This document shows positions 29,854 through 38,624 of a stretch of DNA of 64,000 bases, in pieces. The notes beneath the pieces are model-generated. The model had not been told where the DNA came from. It searched no databases and saw only the letters and a program-made list of their open reading frames with translations. The stretch comes from an uncultured Prochlorococcus sp. (GTDB lineage Bacteria; Cyanobacteriota; Cyanobacteriia; PCC-6307; Cyanobiaceae), in the NCBI GenBank assembly GCA_902525075.1, contig CABZFV010000007.1, forward strand, positions 17,796-81,795. The letters run 5' to 3'. Every line of letters starts with the position of its first letter. The stretch's first letter is position 1. A program made the position numbers and the translations under genes.

Positions 29854-31269
29854 ATGAGTAAGAAGTATGACGCAGGGGTAAAGGAGTACAGAGATACCTA
29901 CTGGACTCCAGAATATGTACCCCTAGACACCGATTTACTAGCCTGTTTCAAATGTACAGGTCAGGAAGGTGTCCCAAGAGAAGAAGTTGCAGCAGCTGTT
30001 GCCGCTGAATCTTCAACAGGTACTTGGTCAACAGTTTGGTCCGAGTTACTTACAGACTTAGAATTTTATAAAGGACGTTGTTATCGAATCGAAGACGTTC
30101 CTGGAGATCCTGAAGCTTTCTATGCTTTTATTGCATATCCTTTAGATCTTTTTGAAGAAGGCTCAATTACAAACGTATTAACATCTCTTGTAGGAAACGT
30201 TTTTGGATTTAAAGCTCTAAGACATCTACGTCTAGAAGATATTAGATTCCCAATAGCTTTCATTAAAACTTGCGGTGGTCCACCAAACGGAATCGTAGTT
30301 GAAAGAGATCGACTTAACAAATACGGAAGACCTCTACTTGGTTGTACCATCAAACCTAAATTAGGATTATCTGGTAAAAACTATGGTCGAGTTGTATATG
30401 AATGTCTTAGAGGCGGTCTTGATTTAACGAAGGATGATGAGAATATTAATTCTCAACCATTCCAACGTTGGAGAGAAAGATTTGAGTTTGTTGCAGAAGC
30501 AGTTAAGCTTGCTCAGCGGGAAACTGGAGAAGTTAAAGGTCATTACCTAAATTGTACTGCTAACACTCCTGAAGAACTCTATGAAAGAGCTGAATTTGCA
30601 AAAGAGCTAGATATGCCAATCATCATGCATGATTATATAACTGGTGGTTTTACTGCAAATACTGGATTAGCCAATTGGTGTCGTAAAAATGGCATGCTTC
30701 TGCATATTCACAGAGCTATGCATGCTGTTATTGATAGACATCCAAAGCACGGTATTCACTTCAGAGTTCTTGCAAAATGTTTGAGACTTTCTGGAGGAGA
30801 CCAATTACATACTGGAACCGTTGTTGGAAAACTAGAAGGTGATCGTCAAACAACTCTTGGTTATATTGACAACTTAAGAGAGTCATTTGTTCCTGAAGAT
30901 AGATCAAGAGGTAACTTCTTTGATCAAGATTGGGGTTCAATGCCTGGAGTATTTGCAGTCGCATCAGGTGGTATCCATGTTTGGCATATGCCTGCACTTC
31001 TAGCGATCTTTGGGGATGATTCCTGCCTTCAGTTCGGTGGAGGAACACATGGTCACCCATGGGGTTCAGCTGCTGGAGCTGCAGCTAACAGAGTTGCATT
31101 AGAAGCTTGTGTAAAAGCTCGTAATGCTGGTCGCGAAATCGAAAAAGAGAGTAGAGATATTCTCATGGAAGCTGCTAAGCATAGTCCTGAATTAGCTATT
31201 GCTTTAGAAACTTGGAAGGAAATTAAGTTTGAGTTTGACACTGTCGACAAACTTGATGTTCAGGGTTAA
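29854..31269 (+). CDS. rbcL: RuBisCO large subunit, form IA
   Basis: Fixes CO2 onto ribulose-1,5-bisphosphate inside the carboxysome. The length of 471 residues is that of form I. Lys167 in TIKPKLGLS, the carbamylated Lys193 in GLDLTKDDE, and [19 protein letters not shown] of the phosphate-binding region are intact. The N-terminus [16 protein letters not shown] and the carboxysomal gene order mark form IA (proteobacterial type), acquired by the ancestor of marine picocyanobacteria. It is followed by rbcS after 89 bases containing a hairpin. Confidence 0.98.
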   Translation: MSKKYDAGVKEYRDTYWTPEYVPLDTDLLACFKCTGQEGVPREEVAAAVAAESSTGTWSTVWSELLTDLEFYKGRCYRIEDVPGDPEAFYAFIAYPLDLFEEGSITNVLTSLVGNVFGFKALRHLRLEDIRFPIAFIKTCGGPPNGIVVERDRLNKYGRPLLGCTIKPKLGLSGKNYGRVVYECLRGGLDLTKDDENINSQPFQRWRERFEFVAEAVKLAQRETGEVKGHYLNCTANTPEELYERAEFAKELDMPIIMHDYITGGFTANTGLANWCRKNGMLLHIHRAMHAVIDRHPKHGIHFRVLAKCLRLSGGDQLHTGTVVGKLEGDRQTTLGYIDNLRESFVPEDRSRGNFFDQDWGSMPGVFAVASGGIHVWHMPALLAIFGDDSCLQFGGGTHGHPWGSAAGAAANRVALEACVKARNAGREIEKESRDILMEAAKHSPELAIALETWKEIKFEFDTVDKLDVQG

Positions 31270-31285
31270 CTCAAGTTTCGAAATC

Positions 31286-31304
31286 GAGGAGATTTATTCT
31301 CCTC
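31286..31304 (+). other. RNA hairpin between rbcL and rbcS
   Basis: Perfect seven-base arms GAGGAGA and TCTCCTC enclose the loop TTTAT, 17 bases after the rbcL stop. The downstream sequence AGACTTATT has no continuous T run, so it looks more like an mRNA processing or 3'-protecting element than a terminator. It would protect or separate the csoS1-rbcL segment. Confidence 0.6.
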
Positions 31305-31358
31305 AGACTTATTAAAATCTCGTTTTTACGAGTACTTTCATTCACATTTTGATTAATT

Positions 31359-31700
31359 ATGCCTTTCCAGAGCACAGTAAGCGACTATCAAACAGTTGCA
31401 ACCCTGGAAACATTCGGTTTTTTACCACCGATGACCCAGGAAGAAATATATGACCAAATTGCGTACATAATTGCTCAAGGTTGGAGTCCAGTTATTGAGC
31501 ATGTTCATCCAAGTGGATGTATGCAAACTTATTGGTCTTATTGGAAACTCCCATTCTTTGGGGAAAAAGATCTTAACTTGATCGTGAGCGAATTAGAGGC
31601 ATGCCATAGAGCATACCCTGATCATCATGTAAGAATCATCGGATACGATGCTTACACTCAAAGTCAAGGAACAGCTTTTGTAGTTTTCCAAGGACGTTAA
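31359..31700 (+). CDS. rbcS: RuBisCO small subunit, form IA
   Basis: 113 residues. It caps the L8 core to give the L8S8 enzyme. It has the short beta-A/beta-B loop of bacterial form IA. Family motifs are ETFGFLPPMTQEEIYDQIAY near 18-37 and YWSYWKLPFFGEKDL near 57-71. It is needed for binding of the CsoS2 N-terminal repeats at the L-S junction. A strong hairpin follows before csoS2. Confidence 0.97.
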   Translation: MPFQSTVSDYQTVATLETFGFLPPMTQEEIYDQIAYIIAQGWSPVIEHVHPSGCMQTYWSYWKLPFFGEKDLNLIVSELEACHRAYPDHHVRIIGYDAYTQSQGTAFVVFQGR

Positions 31701-31722
31701 AGCTACTTTTCGTAGTTAATTT

Positions 31723-31756
31723 CTTTCTCCAAAAAAAATTTTGGAGAAAGTTTTTC
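31723..31756 (+). terminator. Intrinsic terminator/attenuator between rbcS and csoS2
   Basis: Arms CTTTCTCCAAAA (31723-31734) and TTTTGGAGAAAG (31739-31750) form a perfect 12-pair stem with a four-base A loop, followed by TTTTTC. This has the form of a rho-independent terminator, 22 bases after rbcS. As csoS2 and later genes show no obvious separate promoter, partial read-through would lower their expression relative to RuBisCO. The smaller CTAC-TTTTC-GTAG stem at about 31703-31714 precedes it. Confidence 0.8.
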
Positions 31757-31790
31757 AAAAGTCTTTTTAAAGAATTTAAACTTGAAGATC

Positions 31791-34085
31791 ATGTCAAAAA
31801 AAACCAGTAGAGAGATTGCACTTGAAAGAAGAAAGGCGATGAGTGATAGCGGTAAAAAAGCTGCTGCTTATTCTTCAACTACCAAAGATAGAGTACGATC
31901 TTCTCAAGATATACAGATTTCTGGGACTCAGTCTTCTCCTAATAATCATAATATTTCTAAACCAGCTACAAAACATATTCCAAAAACTCAGGTAAACATA
32001 AATTCTTCAAAAACTTTATCTAGTAAAGAGTTAGTAATAGAGAGAAGAAAAGCAATGTCTACCCATGGTAAATCAGCTATAACTTCATCCGACAGAACCC
32101 GTACTGATGTTAAAAAAGAAAGTCCTGTAAACACAGTTAAATCAACTATAAGTAAAAATCAAGAAATTCAGGATTCAACTAGTACAGAGTCTAAGTCCCT
32201 AAAACCCAACGTTAAGAGAAGAATTAATCAGAAGAGAAAGCCTATTACTAATACAAGTAGAGATATTGTTTTGGCGAGAAGAGAAGCTCAATCTAAACAT
32301 GGTAAATCAGCAACTAAACAAAATACTAGTGCCGCTTCATTAGCTAGAAGGGGAGACCCAGATTTAAGTAGTAGAGAAATTTCTCAGAGAGTGAGAGAGC
32401 TAAGAAGTAAAACTGGTGCCACAGGCAAAAAAGGTAATGGTAAATGTAGACCATGTGGTCCAAACAAAAATGGTGCCAAACAAAATATTGCAGACGCTAG
32501 CTGGAAAGTTGGTAAAAGTGAAACTGATTCAGGTCAAATAGTTACTGGAACCCAAGCAAATAGATCTGTAAAAACTACAGGTAATGAAGCAAGTACATGC
32601 AGAACTGTAACTGGTACCCAATATATGGGAGCAGAAGTTACTGATCAATTTTGTCAGGATAGACCAAGTTATAAACAACCTCTTAGATCTACTGTTACCT
32701 CAACAACATCAGGTAATAAAGTAACTGGAAATGAAGTTGGTAGATCTGATAGGGTCACAGGCGATGAGCCAGGGACTTGTAAAAACCTTACAGGTACTGA
32801 ATATGTATCTTCTAATCAATCGCAGAAGTATTGTGGTGATGTTCCAAGAAATCCTTCAAAGGTTAAACACAGCACTACAACAGATGGATTAAAAGTATCT
32901 GGATCACTTCCTGGTAGATCAACCCTAGTTACTGGAGATGAATCAGGTTCTGGACATCAATTAACTGGAGATCAATATCTTGGCTCTGAGCCAAATCCAA
33001 AAGGTAAAGCATTTGAAAAAGTAGGCAGTTACAACACTCTTAATGGGAATAATGTGACTGGTACAGGGGTTGGAAGATCAGACCATATGACAGGTAATGA
33101 CCATGGGAGTTGTAAGAATGTAACTGGCGATGAGTACATAGGATCTCAACAATATGAGAAGTTTTGCGGTTCAAAACCAAAACCAGAAGCTAGAAAAGTA
33201 GGTTTAAGCCTTTCTTCAAAGTCAAACTTAATAAGCGGCACTATGACAGGAAGATCAGAAATAGTAACTGGAGATGAACCAGGTTCATGCAAAGTGTTAA
33301 CAGGAACACCATACGCAGGCTTAGATCAGATTAATGAAAATTGTAGTACTGAGATTTCAGAAGATATGAAATCCCGAGCAACAGTTAATTCTGGAAATAA
33401 TTCAAATGCCAGACTTACAGGACAGCAACCAGGAATTGGCGGAGTAATGACAGGTGCTAAGAAAGGTGCTTGTAAAAATCTAACAGGGACTCCCTATGTT
33501 GGTGGAGATCAGCTCTCACAAGCTTGTGAGAATCCTGCACATGATGCGGCTTATGCGAATCCGGAAAAGTCGGCAGCTAACTCTTGGAAGGAATTCTCTG
33601 TTAAATCACCATCAAGAGATAAATATTCTGAAAAAAATACTCAAGGTGTTACAGGTAATGAATATGAAAATGGTTCAAAGGTAACAGGACCTTTTGATAT
33701 GGCAGTTGATAAGGTCACTGGTACTGAAAAATTTAGATTTGAACCGAATAAAAATATTACTTATAAACAAAAAATGGAAATTGAAGAGGTAGACCGTGCT
33801 GCAAAGACACCAGAAAGAAGGGTCGCATCAAGGATTACTGGAGAAGGACAATCAGTAGGAAACGTAACTGGTGATGATTGGGATCGCGGTGATAAGGTAA
33901 CAGGCACAGAGGGAGCTTCTTCTAGAAAGCGAAATCCATCAAGAGCAGGATTCATGAGTGCAATGCCCCCAATGAACGTAAAAAGGAATGAGGAAACAGA
34001 AAAACCAGATTTCTTGATAACTGGATCTAGTGGAAATACTCGTGAAGGACAACTTGTTACCTTTTCAGGTGGTGCAAGAGGTTAA
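31791..34085 (+). CDS. csoS2: Carboxysome scaffold protein CsoS2
   Basis: 764-residue, largely disordered scaffold linking RuBisCO to the shell. The N-terminal region has four Arg-rich repeats at about 6-22, 79-97, 156-173 and 195-210 (for example ELVIERRKAMSTHGKSA) that bind RuBisCO. The middle region, about 248-590, contains repeated VTG/LTG units with paired Cys (GTCKNLTGTEY, GSCKVLTGTPY). The C-terminal part, rich in VTG motifs, anchors to the shell. The frame is continuous. Marine cyanobacteria make only the full-length form, without the frameshifted short form of Halothiobacillus. The start is taken at ATG 31791; a TTG nine bases upstream is an alternative. Confidence 0.96.
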   Translation: MSKKTSREIALERRKAMSDSGKKAAAYSSTTKDRVRSSQDIQISGTQSSPNNHNISKPATKHIPKTQVNINSSKTLSSKELVIERRKAMSTHGKSAITSSDRTRTDVKKESPVNTVKSTISKNQEIQDSTSTESKSLKPNVKRRINQKRKPITNTSRDIVLARREAQSKHGKSATKQNTSAASLARRGDPDLSSREISQRVRELRSKTGATGKKGNGKCRPCGPNKNGAKQNIADASWKVGKSETDSGQIVTGTQANRSVKTTGNEASTCRTVTGTQYMGAEVTDQFCQDRPSYKQPLRSTVTSTTSGNKVTGNEVGRSDRVTGDEPGTCKNLTGTEYVSSNQSQKYCGDVPRNPSKVKHSTTTDGLKVSGSLPGRSTLVTGDESGSGHQLTGDQYLGSEPNPKGKAFEKVGSYNTLNGNNVTGTGVGRSDHMTGNDHGSCKNVTGDEYIGSQQYEKFCGSKPKPEARKVGLSLSSKSNLISGTMTGRSEIVTGDEPGSCKVLTGTPYAGLDQINENCSTEISEDMKSRATVNSGNNSNARLTGQQPGIGGVMTGAKKGACKNLTGTPYVGGDQLSQACENPAHDAAYANPEKSAANSWKEFSVKSPSRDKYSEKNTQGVTGNEYENGSKVTGPFDMAVDKVTGTEKFRFEPNKNITYKQKMEIEEVDRAAKTPERRVASRITGEGQSVGNVTGDDWDRGDKVTGTEGASSRKRNPSRAGFMSAMPPMNVKRNEETEKPDFLITGSSGNTREGQLVTFSGGARG

Positions 34086-34092
34086 GTAAATA

Positions 34093-35622
34093 ATGCCTTT
34101 AAGAGGACTGGCTAAAGCCAAGAATTTCACATTGGGGCCAACCGCTCCAATGAAAACCTTTACTGAAAATATACATTTACAAACTAAAGTATCAAATAAT
34201 TTCCGAAATTCTGGAAAGTCTCATAAATTAACCAATAATATTCAAAATGAAAATCTATTTAGGTATGAAAGCAAAATAAAAAGTGATTTTGACGAAATTG
34301 TTCCAACTCTCAAGGAAATTGCTCGAATCCAACATCACGAAGATTTTATAAATAAGGCTCAGAAAATATCAAGAAAAAATTTGGGAATAGATTTACCTCT
34401 CCATGTATTAGATAAATCTTGGGTTAAACCTCTTGATATGAGAGCTTTATATGCATGGTGTGCTTTCAAACAGCATGAGAAACTTAGCGACAATTTTTTT
34501 AACAATGATCCACTTGAAGGTGCTGCTGGAAGTAGGGATGCGGAAGATTTTGAAAAATTTCTCTTAGATTGTGGAATACATTTACTTGATATAACTCCTT
34601 GTTCAGATGGAAGGTTAGCTCATTCAGTTGCTTATGTAATGAGAATACCTTTTAGTTCAGTAAGGAGAAGATCCCATGCTGGAGCACTGTTTGATATTGA
34701 AAATACCGTTAATCGATGGGTAAAAACTGAACATAAAAGATATAGAGAGAATGTTCCTAATGAAGCTCATATAGATACCAGGTACTTAAAAGTTGTAACT
34801 TATCATTTTAGTTCAGTAGATCCTTTACATCAGGGATGCGCAGCTCATGGCAGTAATGACGAGTTAGCTGCAGCAGAAGGTAGAAATAAATTATATGCTT
34901 TCAAAGAGGCTGTAGAGAATAGCTTTTGCTGCGGAGCTTCTGTGGATTTAATGTTAATTGGACTTGATACAGACACTGACTCATTGAAAATACATTTATC
35001 AACTAGCGATGGAGGTATAGATTTAGAAAAAACTATTTCTACATTAGAAATTTATAATTCAACAATAAATTTTTCAAAAGAGGATGCAGAAAGAGAAATT
35101 TGCCAGACAATTTCTAAGCAATCTTCAAAAGATAAACTTAGTGGACTGGAAAAATTTACGTATAAACTAATTGTCAATAATATTTCTCAAATTGATTATG
35201 TTAAGAGTTTTCACAATGGTTCTTATGAAGATATTGGACATGCAGAGAGGTTTATTGGAGTAGGTATAGGTTTCAAAGAGGTACATCTCAGAAATTTAAC
35301 TTATTTTGCTCATTTAGATACAGTCGAAGAAGGGGCTCCAGATTTAGATGTGGGAGTGAAGATTTTTACTGGATTAAATGTTTCACAAGATCTACCTATT
35401 CCGGTAGTAATAAGATTTGATTACTCTGGGAAAGTACCCGGAGCAAAAGAGAGGGCAATAAATGATTGTGAAAGAGTTAATAATGCGATATCAATTAGAT
35501 ATAGAAATTTAGTTGATCAAGGTTTGTTACATACTTGCTCTACTATTAGAGATAGGGACAACATTCATTCCGCCCAAATTATTGGAATGTCTTTAGATAA
35601 AAAAACAGAGGAGGCTCACTAA
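34093..35622 (+). CDS. csoS3: Carboxysomal carbonic anhydrase CsoSCA
   Basis: 509-residue, epsilon-class (beta-related) carbonic anhydrase that makes CO2 from bicarbonate inside the carboxysome. The zinc site is visible as Cys170 (in ITPCSDGRLAHS with Asp172 and Arg174), His238 (YHFSSVDP) and Cys249 (HQGCAAHGSND). The N-terminal about 60 residues are polar and disordered and may recruit the enzyme to RuBisCO. The C-terminal domain is a degenerate copy of the catalytic fold. It starts seven bases after csoS2. Confidence 0.96.
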   Translation: MPLRGLAKAKNFTLGPTAPMKTFTENIHLQTKVSNNFRNSGKSHKLTNNIQNENLFRYESKIKSDFDEIVPTLKEIARIQHHEDFINKAQKISRKNLGIDLPLHVLDKSWVKPLDMRALYAWCAFKQHEKLSDNFFNNDPLEGAAGSRDAEDFEKFLLDCGIHLLDITPCSDGRLAHSVAYVMRIPFSSVRRRSHAGALFDIENTVNRWVKTEHKRYRENVPNEAHIDTRYLKVVTYHFSSVDPLHQGCAAHGSNDELAAAEGRNKLYAFKEAVENSFCCGASVDLMLIGLDTDTDSLKIHLSTSDGGIDLEKTISTLEIYNSTINFSKEDAEREICQTISKQSSKDKLSGLEKFTYKLIVNNISQIDYVKSFHNGSYEDIGHAERFIGVGIGFKEVHLRNLTYFAHLDTVEEGAPDLDVGVKIFTGLNVSQDLPIPVVIRFDYSGKVPGAKERAINDCERVNNAISIRYRNLVDQGLLHTCSTIRDRDNIHSAQIIGMSLDKKTEEAH

Positions 35623-35624
35623 TT

Positions 35625-35873
35625 ATGTTAATTTGTAAGGTTGTAAAACCACTTGTTTCTACTAATAGGATTCCTGGTTTTGAACATAAACATCTTCAGG
35701 TTGTATTAGATGGTTCCTCTAATAAAGTTGCAGTTGATGCTGTTGGCTGTAAGCCAGGAGATTGGGTTATTTGTGTTGGAAGTTCTGCTGCAAGAGAAGC
35801 TGCGGGAAGTAAATCTTATCCAAGCGATTTAACGATTGTTGGAATTATTGATCATTGGGATCCTGACAAGTGA
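35625..35873 (+). CDS. csoS4A: Carboxysome vertex protein CsoS4A
   Basis: 82-residue BMC-vertex (CcmL/EutN-type) protein. Pentamers close the twelve vertices of the icosahedral shell. MLICKVVKPLVSTNRIPGF and VDAVGCKPGDWVICVGSSAA match the family. The GGAGG inside the end of csoS3 serves as the ribosome-binding site, and only two bases separate the genes. Confidence 0.95.
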   Translation: MLICKVVKPLVSTNRIPGFEHKHLQVVLDGSSNKVAVDAVGCKPGDWVICVGSSAAREAAGSKSYPSDLTIVGIIDHWDPDK

Positions 35874-35893
35874 TAAAAAGGAGGATATAAATT

Positions 35894-36142
35894 GTGGAAA
35901 TTATGAAGGTATTAGGAAGGATGGTATGCACTCAAAGAGTAGCTGGCTTAGGTCATATGAATTTACGAATTTTAGAAAATAATAAAGGAAAGAAATTAGT
36001 TGCTGTTGATCCTGTTGGAGCTAGAGAAGGTAACTGGGTTTTTACTGCTAGTGGCTCTGCTGCTAGATTTGCATGCCCTAATCCAGAAGTTCAAACTGAT
36101 TTAACAATTGGCGGCATTATTGATTATTGGGAGAGTGACTAA
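35894..36142 (+). CDS. csoS4B: Carboxysome vertex protein CsoS4B
   Basis: Second 82-residue BMC-vertex protein and paralogue of CsoS4A. VLGRMVCTQRVAGLGHMNL and VDPVGAREGNWVFTASGSAA align with it. An AAGGAGG sequence nine bases upstream supports the GTG at 35894. An ATG nine bases later (MKVLGR) is less well placed. It is the last shell gene of the operon. Confidence 0.95.
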   Translation: MEIMKVLGRMVCTQRVAGLGHMNLRILENNKGKKLVAVDPVGAREGNWVFTASGSAARFACPNPEVQTDLTIGGIIDYWESD

Positions 36143-36216
36143 AAATTTTATCTTCAAAAATTTATTGAGAAACTTTGTTGAAGGTATAGTGTAATTAGTC
36201 TTGGTTAAGGAAAGTA

Positions 36217-36456
36217 ATGTGGAAAGAAAGAGAATCACCTCTGAGGATTGAAAAAAGATTTGAATTTGATCAATACTCAAAGATTAGTAAATTCATTGGG
36301 GAAGTTGAGAAATTATGTAAAGAAAGGGATATCTATCCAAATATCAGCTTCGGAAAGAATTTTGTAAGTCTTTCAATATTTTTAGACAATAAAGAAATAT
36401 CAGACAAAGAAAAAGACTTTTCAATGGATATTGATAAATTTTATTTAGAAGATTAG
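36217..36456 (+). CDS. acRAF: Alpha-carboxysome RuBisCO assembly factor (PCD-like)
   Basis: 79 residues with a pterin-4a-carbinolamine dehydratase-like fold. In alpha-carboxysome operons this family is the assembly factor acRAF, which binds folded RbcL intermediates, and it lacks the dehydratase active-site His set. The strand-helix pattern with LRIEKRFEFDQYSKISKFI and PNISFGKNFVSLSIFL fits. It follows csoS4B by 74 bases on the same strand and closes the operon. Confidence 0.85.
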   Translation: MWKERESPLRIEKRFEFDQYSKISKFIGEVEKLCKERDIYPNISFGKNFVSLSIFLDNKEISDKEKDFSMDIDKFYLED

Positions 36457-36463
36457 TCTTTTT

Positions 36464-36691
36464 TTAATAATTATTTGGCTTTGCAATATCTCTTTTGATT
36501 AAAGCCATTAAATAAGTTGGTGCTTTATATCTACCAGGTAGACATCTATTTAAAGTTTCAAGATGACCCCAACACACTGTCTTTTCTATATCTTCAACTG
36601 AGTTTCCTTTTAAAATTAATAGTCTAAGAGCTTTGCAAAATAAAGGATAACCTGCTTCTAGTTCATCTATATTAAGCTTTGCTGCTGTCAT
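36464..36691 (-). CDS. Small conserved picocyanobacterial protein (TIGR03894-like)
   Basis: 75 residues without signal peptide or membrane helix. Helical throughout, with AGYPLFCKALRLLILKGNS and CWGHLETLNRCLPGRYK. It resembles the small family TIGR03894, found in Prochlorococcus and marine Synechococcus and often next to the carboxysome genes. No function is known. It converges with the acRAF gene with only seven bases between stops. Possible carboxysome association is from location alone. Confidence 0.7.
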   Translation of the reverse strand: MTAAKLNIDELEAGYPLFCKALRLLILKGNSVEDIEKTVCWGHLETLNRCLPGRYKAPTYLMALIKRDIAKPNNY

Positions 36692-36776
36692 AGATCAAAG
36701 ATGAATTATCAACTAATAATCTATACAACTATGGTGCACAATTGGTTCATATTTTAAATTTCTCAATAATTAGAAA

Positions 36777-37169
36777 TTAATCTAGAAATGCGACGCAATC
36801 TATTTCAACTAAAACTCCTTTTGGTAGAGATGAAACTTCCACACAGGCCCTTGCTGGAGGATTATCAATGTTAAAAAAATCACTATAAATTTTATTGACA
36901 ATTTGAAAATTATTTAAGTCCGTTAAGTAAATAGTTGTTTTTATTACATCCTCTATTTTGGCTCCACCAGCTTTAAGAACTTCTGCGAGATTTTTTAAAA
37001 CTTGAATAGTTTCCTTCTCTATATCACCTAAACATGTTATTTCATTTAAAGCTGGGTCTATAGCAATTTGACCTGAACAATAGATAAAATCCCCAGCTTT
37101 TATTGCTTGATTATAAGGTCCTACTGGATCTGGAGCATTTGATGTTTTAATTACTTGTTTGGGGGACAT
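36777..37169 (-). CDS. ridA: Rid family enamine/imine deaminase
   Basis: 130-residue trimeric cytosolic enzyme that hydrolyses reactive enamines such as 2-aminoacrylate made by PLP enzymes. The family motifs are APDPVGPYNQAIKAG near 9-23, CSGQIAIDP near 31-39 and the C-terminal PARACVEVSSLPKGVLVEID with the substrate-binding Arg near 105. It lies just downstream of gloB on the same strand (23 bases). Confidence 0.94.
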   Translation of the reverse strand: MSPKQVIKTSNAPDPVGPYNQAIKAGDFIYCSGQIAIDPALNEITCLGDIEKETIQVLKNLAEVLKAGGAKIEDVIKTTIYLTDLNNFQIVNKIYSDFFNIDNPPARACVEVSSLPKGVLVEIDCVAFLD

Positions 37170-37192
37170 TTGTTTAGGAGATACCTATCTAT

Positions 37193-37933
37193 TTAAACCC
37201 ATAAATCTTTATTTGCTCTTAAAAAAGTAAATTCTTCTAAATTTTTTGCTCTTAAGAAAAGGTTTATTTTCATCTCTTCATCAAGTAAAAATGGAATTGT
37301 CAATTCATTAAGAGAAAGTTTTTTTTCAACTTCTGAAAGTTTATTTTTTATATCTTGATCTTCTGGCCTGAGATTCAATGCCCACAATATATTTTCCTTT
37401 GTATATTCATGTGCACAATATATGAGAGTTTTTTTTGGTAAAGATTTGATTCTTTCTAGTGAAGAATACATTTGTTGATAAGTTCCCTCAAAAATTCTTC
37501 CACAGCCACCAGAAAATAATGTGTCACCAATAAAAAGAACAGGATTTTCTCCATTCAAAAAGAAGGCAATATGTGAGCTTGTATGTCCTAATACTTCAAT
37601 TACTTTTACTTCTTCACCTAAAATACTCAAAGTTTCTCCATCCTCTACAGATATATTTTGAAAAGGTATTCGCTTTTTTTCTTTGGAAGAAGCAATCACT
37701 TTTACATTTGGCCATCTTTCAATAAGAGTCTTCGTCCCTCCAATATGGTCTGAATGATGATGAGTTTGCAAAATAGCTTCTAAGTGAAAATTGTTTTCAT
37801 TTAAATATTTAATAACTGGTTCGTGAACAGATGGATCTACAACCACAACGGATTTATCTTTTACCAACAACCAAATGACGTTATCACTTAAAACTCTAAG
37901 TCCGATTATATTTCGAGCTTTATTAAATTCCAT
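37193..37933 (-). CDS. gloB: Hydroxyacylglutathione hydrolase (glyoxalase II)
   Basis: Hydrolyses S-lactoylglutathione to lactate and glutathione, completing methylglyoxal detoxification. It has 246 residues of the metallo-beta-lactamase fold. The binuclear metal motif [11 protein letters not shown] is near residue 57, [10 protein letters not shown] near 115 and [13 protein letters not shown] near 133. The frame is open for 57 codons further upstream, but that would run antisense into hisG. The ATG at 37933 gives the usual N-terminus and leaves a 40-base divergent promoter region with hisG. Confidence 0.93.
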   Translation of the reverse strand: MEFNKARNIIGLRVLSDNVIWLLVKDKSVVVVDPSVHEPVIKYLNENNFHLEAILQTHHHSDHIGGTKTLIERWPNVKVIASSKEKKRIPFQNISVEDGETLSILGEEVKVIEVLGHTSSHIAFFLNGENPVLFIGDTLFSGGCGRIFEGTYQQMYSSLERIKSLPKKTLIYCAHEYTKENILWALNLRPEDQDIKNKLSEVEKKLSLNELTIPFLLDEEMKINLFLRAKNLEEFTFLRANKDLWV

Positions 37934-37973
37934 TGTTAACTTAGAATGAAGAATGGTTGGAAGCAATTGATCT

Positions 37974-38612
37974 ATGTTTACTATAGCTTTACCAAAAGGA
38001 GCTCTGTTAAAAGATTCAATTTCAACTTTTAAAAGAGCAGGGTTAGATTTCTCAGATGCGTTGGACAAAAATAATAGATCATTAACCTTTGAATCAAATT
38101 GCAAACGGGCAAAAGCTTTATTAGTCAGAAATGGAGATGTTCCTGTTTATGTAAGTTATGGTCAGGCTGATTTGGGTATTGTTGGGTATGACGTTTTAAG
38201 AGAATCTGAATTAAAAGTCGCAAAGTTATTAGATTTAGGATTTGGTGGTTGTCATATGTCGTTGGCGGTTAAGAAAAATAGCAATTATTCAAAACCAACT
38301 GATCTTCCAGCAAATTGTAAAGTAGCAAGTAAATTTATTAAAACAGCAAGATCTTATTTTGAAGAATTAAATATTCCTGTAGAAATAGTTCATTTGACAG
38401 GATCAGTCGAGCTTGGTCCCATTACAGGTATGGCAGAGGCAATAGTTGATTTGGTTGCAACAGGCAAGACTCTTAAAGAGAATGGTTTAATTAAAATAGA
38501 TGATCTTTATTACTCGACTGCAAGACTAATTGGAAATCCTTTATCTATGAGGTTAGATGATAATCATCTCAGAGATACTATTTTATCAATAGAATCGACT
38601 AATGTTTTATAG
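37974..38612 (+). CDS. hisG: ATP phosphoribosyltransferase, short form
   Basis: First step of histidine synthesis, joining ATP and PRPP. At 212 residues it is the short HisG, which lacks the C-terminal His-binding domain and needs the HisZ regulatory subunit, not in this window. [15 protein letters not shown] at the start, [14 protein letters not shown] near 60 and the PRPP loop region with [19 protein letters not shown] near 143-161 match. It is followed by an ABC exporter gene 12 bases on. Confidence 0.95.
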   Translation: MFTIALPKGALLKDSISTFKRAGLDFSDALDKNNRSLTFESNCKRAKALLVRNGDVPVYVSYGQADLGIVGYDVLRESELKVAKLLDLGFGGCHMSLAVKKNSNYSKPTDLPANCKVASKFIKTARSYFEELNIPVEIVHLTGSVELGPITGMAEAIVDLVATGKTLKENGLIKIDDLYYSTARLIGNPLSMRLDDNHLRDTILSIESTNVL

Positions 38613-38624
38613 AAGATTAGCTAA

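Noticed and set aside
30761..31060. A 99-codon antisense frame inside rbcL
   Set aside because: It is a shadow of a highly conserved coding sequence and its composition is unlike a protein.
32540..33900. Repeats in the middle of csoS2 as a CRISPR-like or mobile repeat array
   Set aside because: They are in-frame protein repeats (VTG units) of the CsoS2 scaffold, not identical spaced DNA repeats.
31791..34085. Programmed frameshift in csoS2 as in Halothiobacillus
   Set aside because: The frame is continuous and I saw no obvious slippery site with a structure; marine cyanobacteria are known to make only the long form.
37934..38104. N-terminal extension of gloB running antisense into hisG
   Set aside because: Added residues do not fit glyoxalase II, and hisG clearly starts at 37974.
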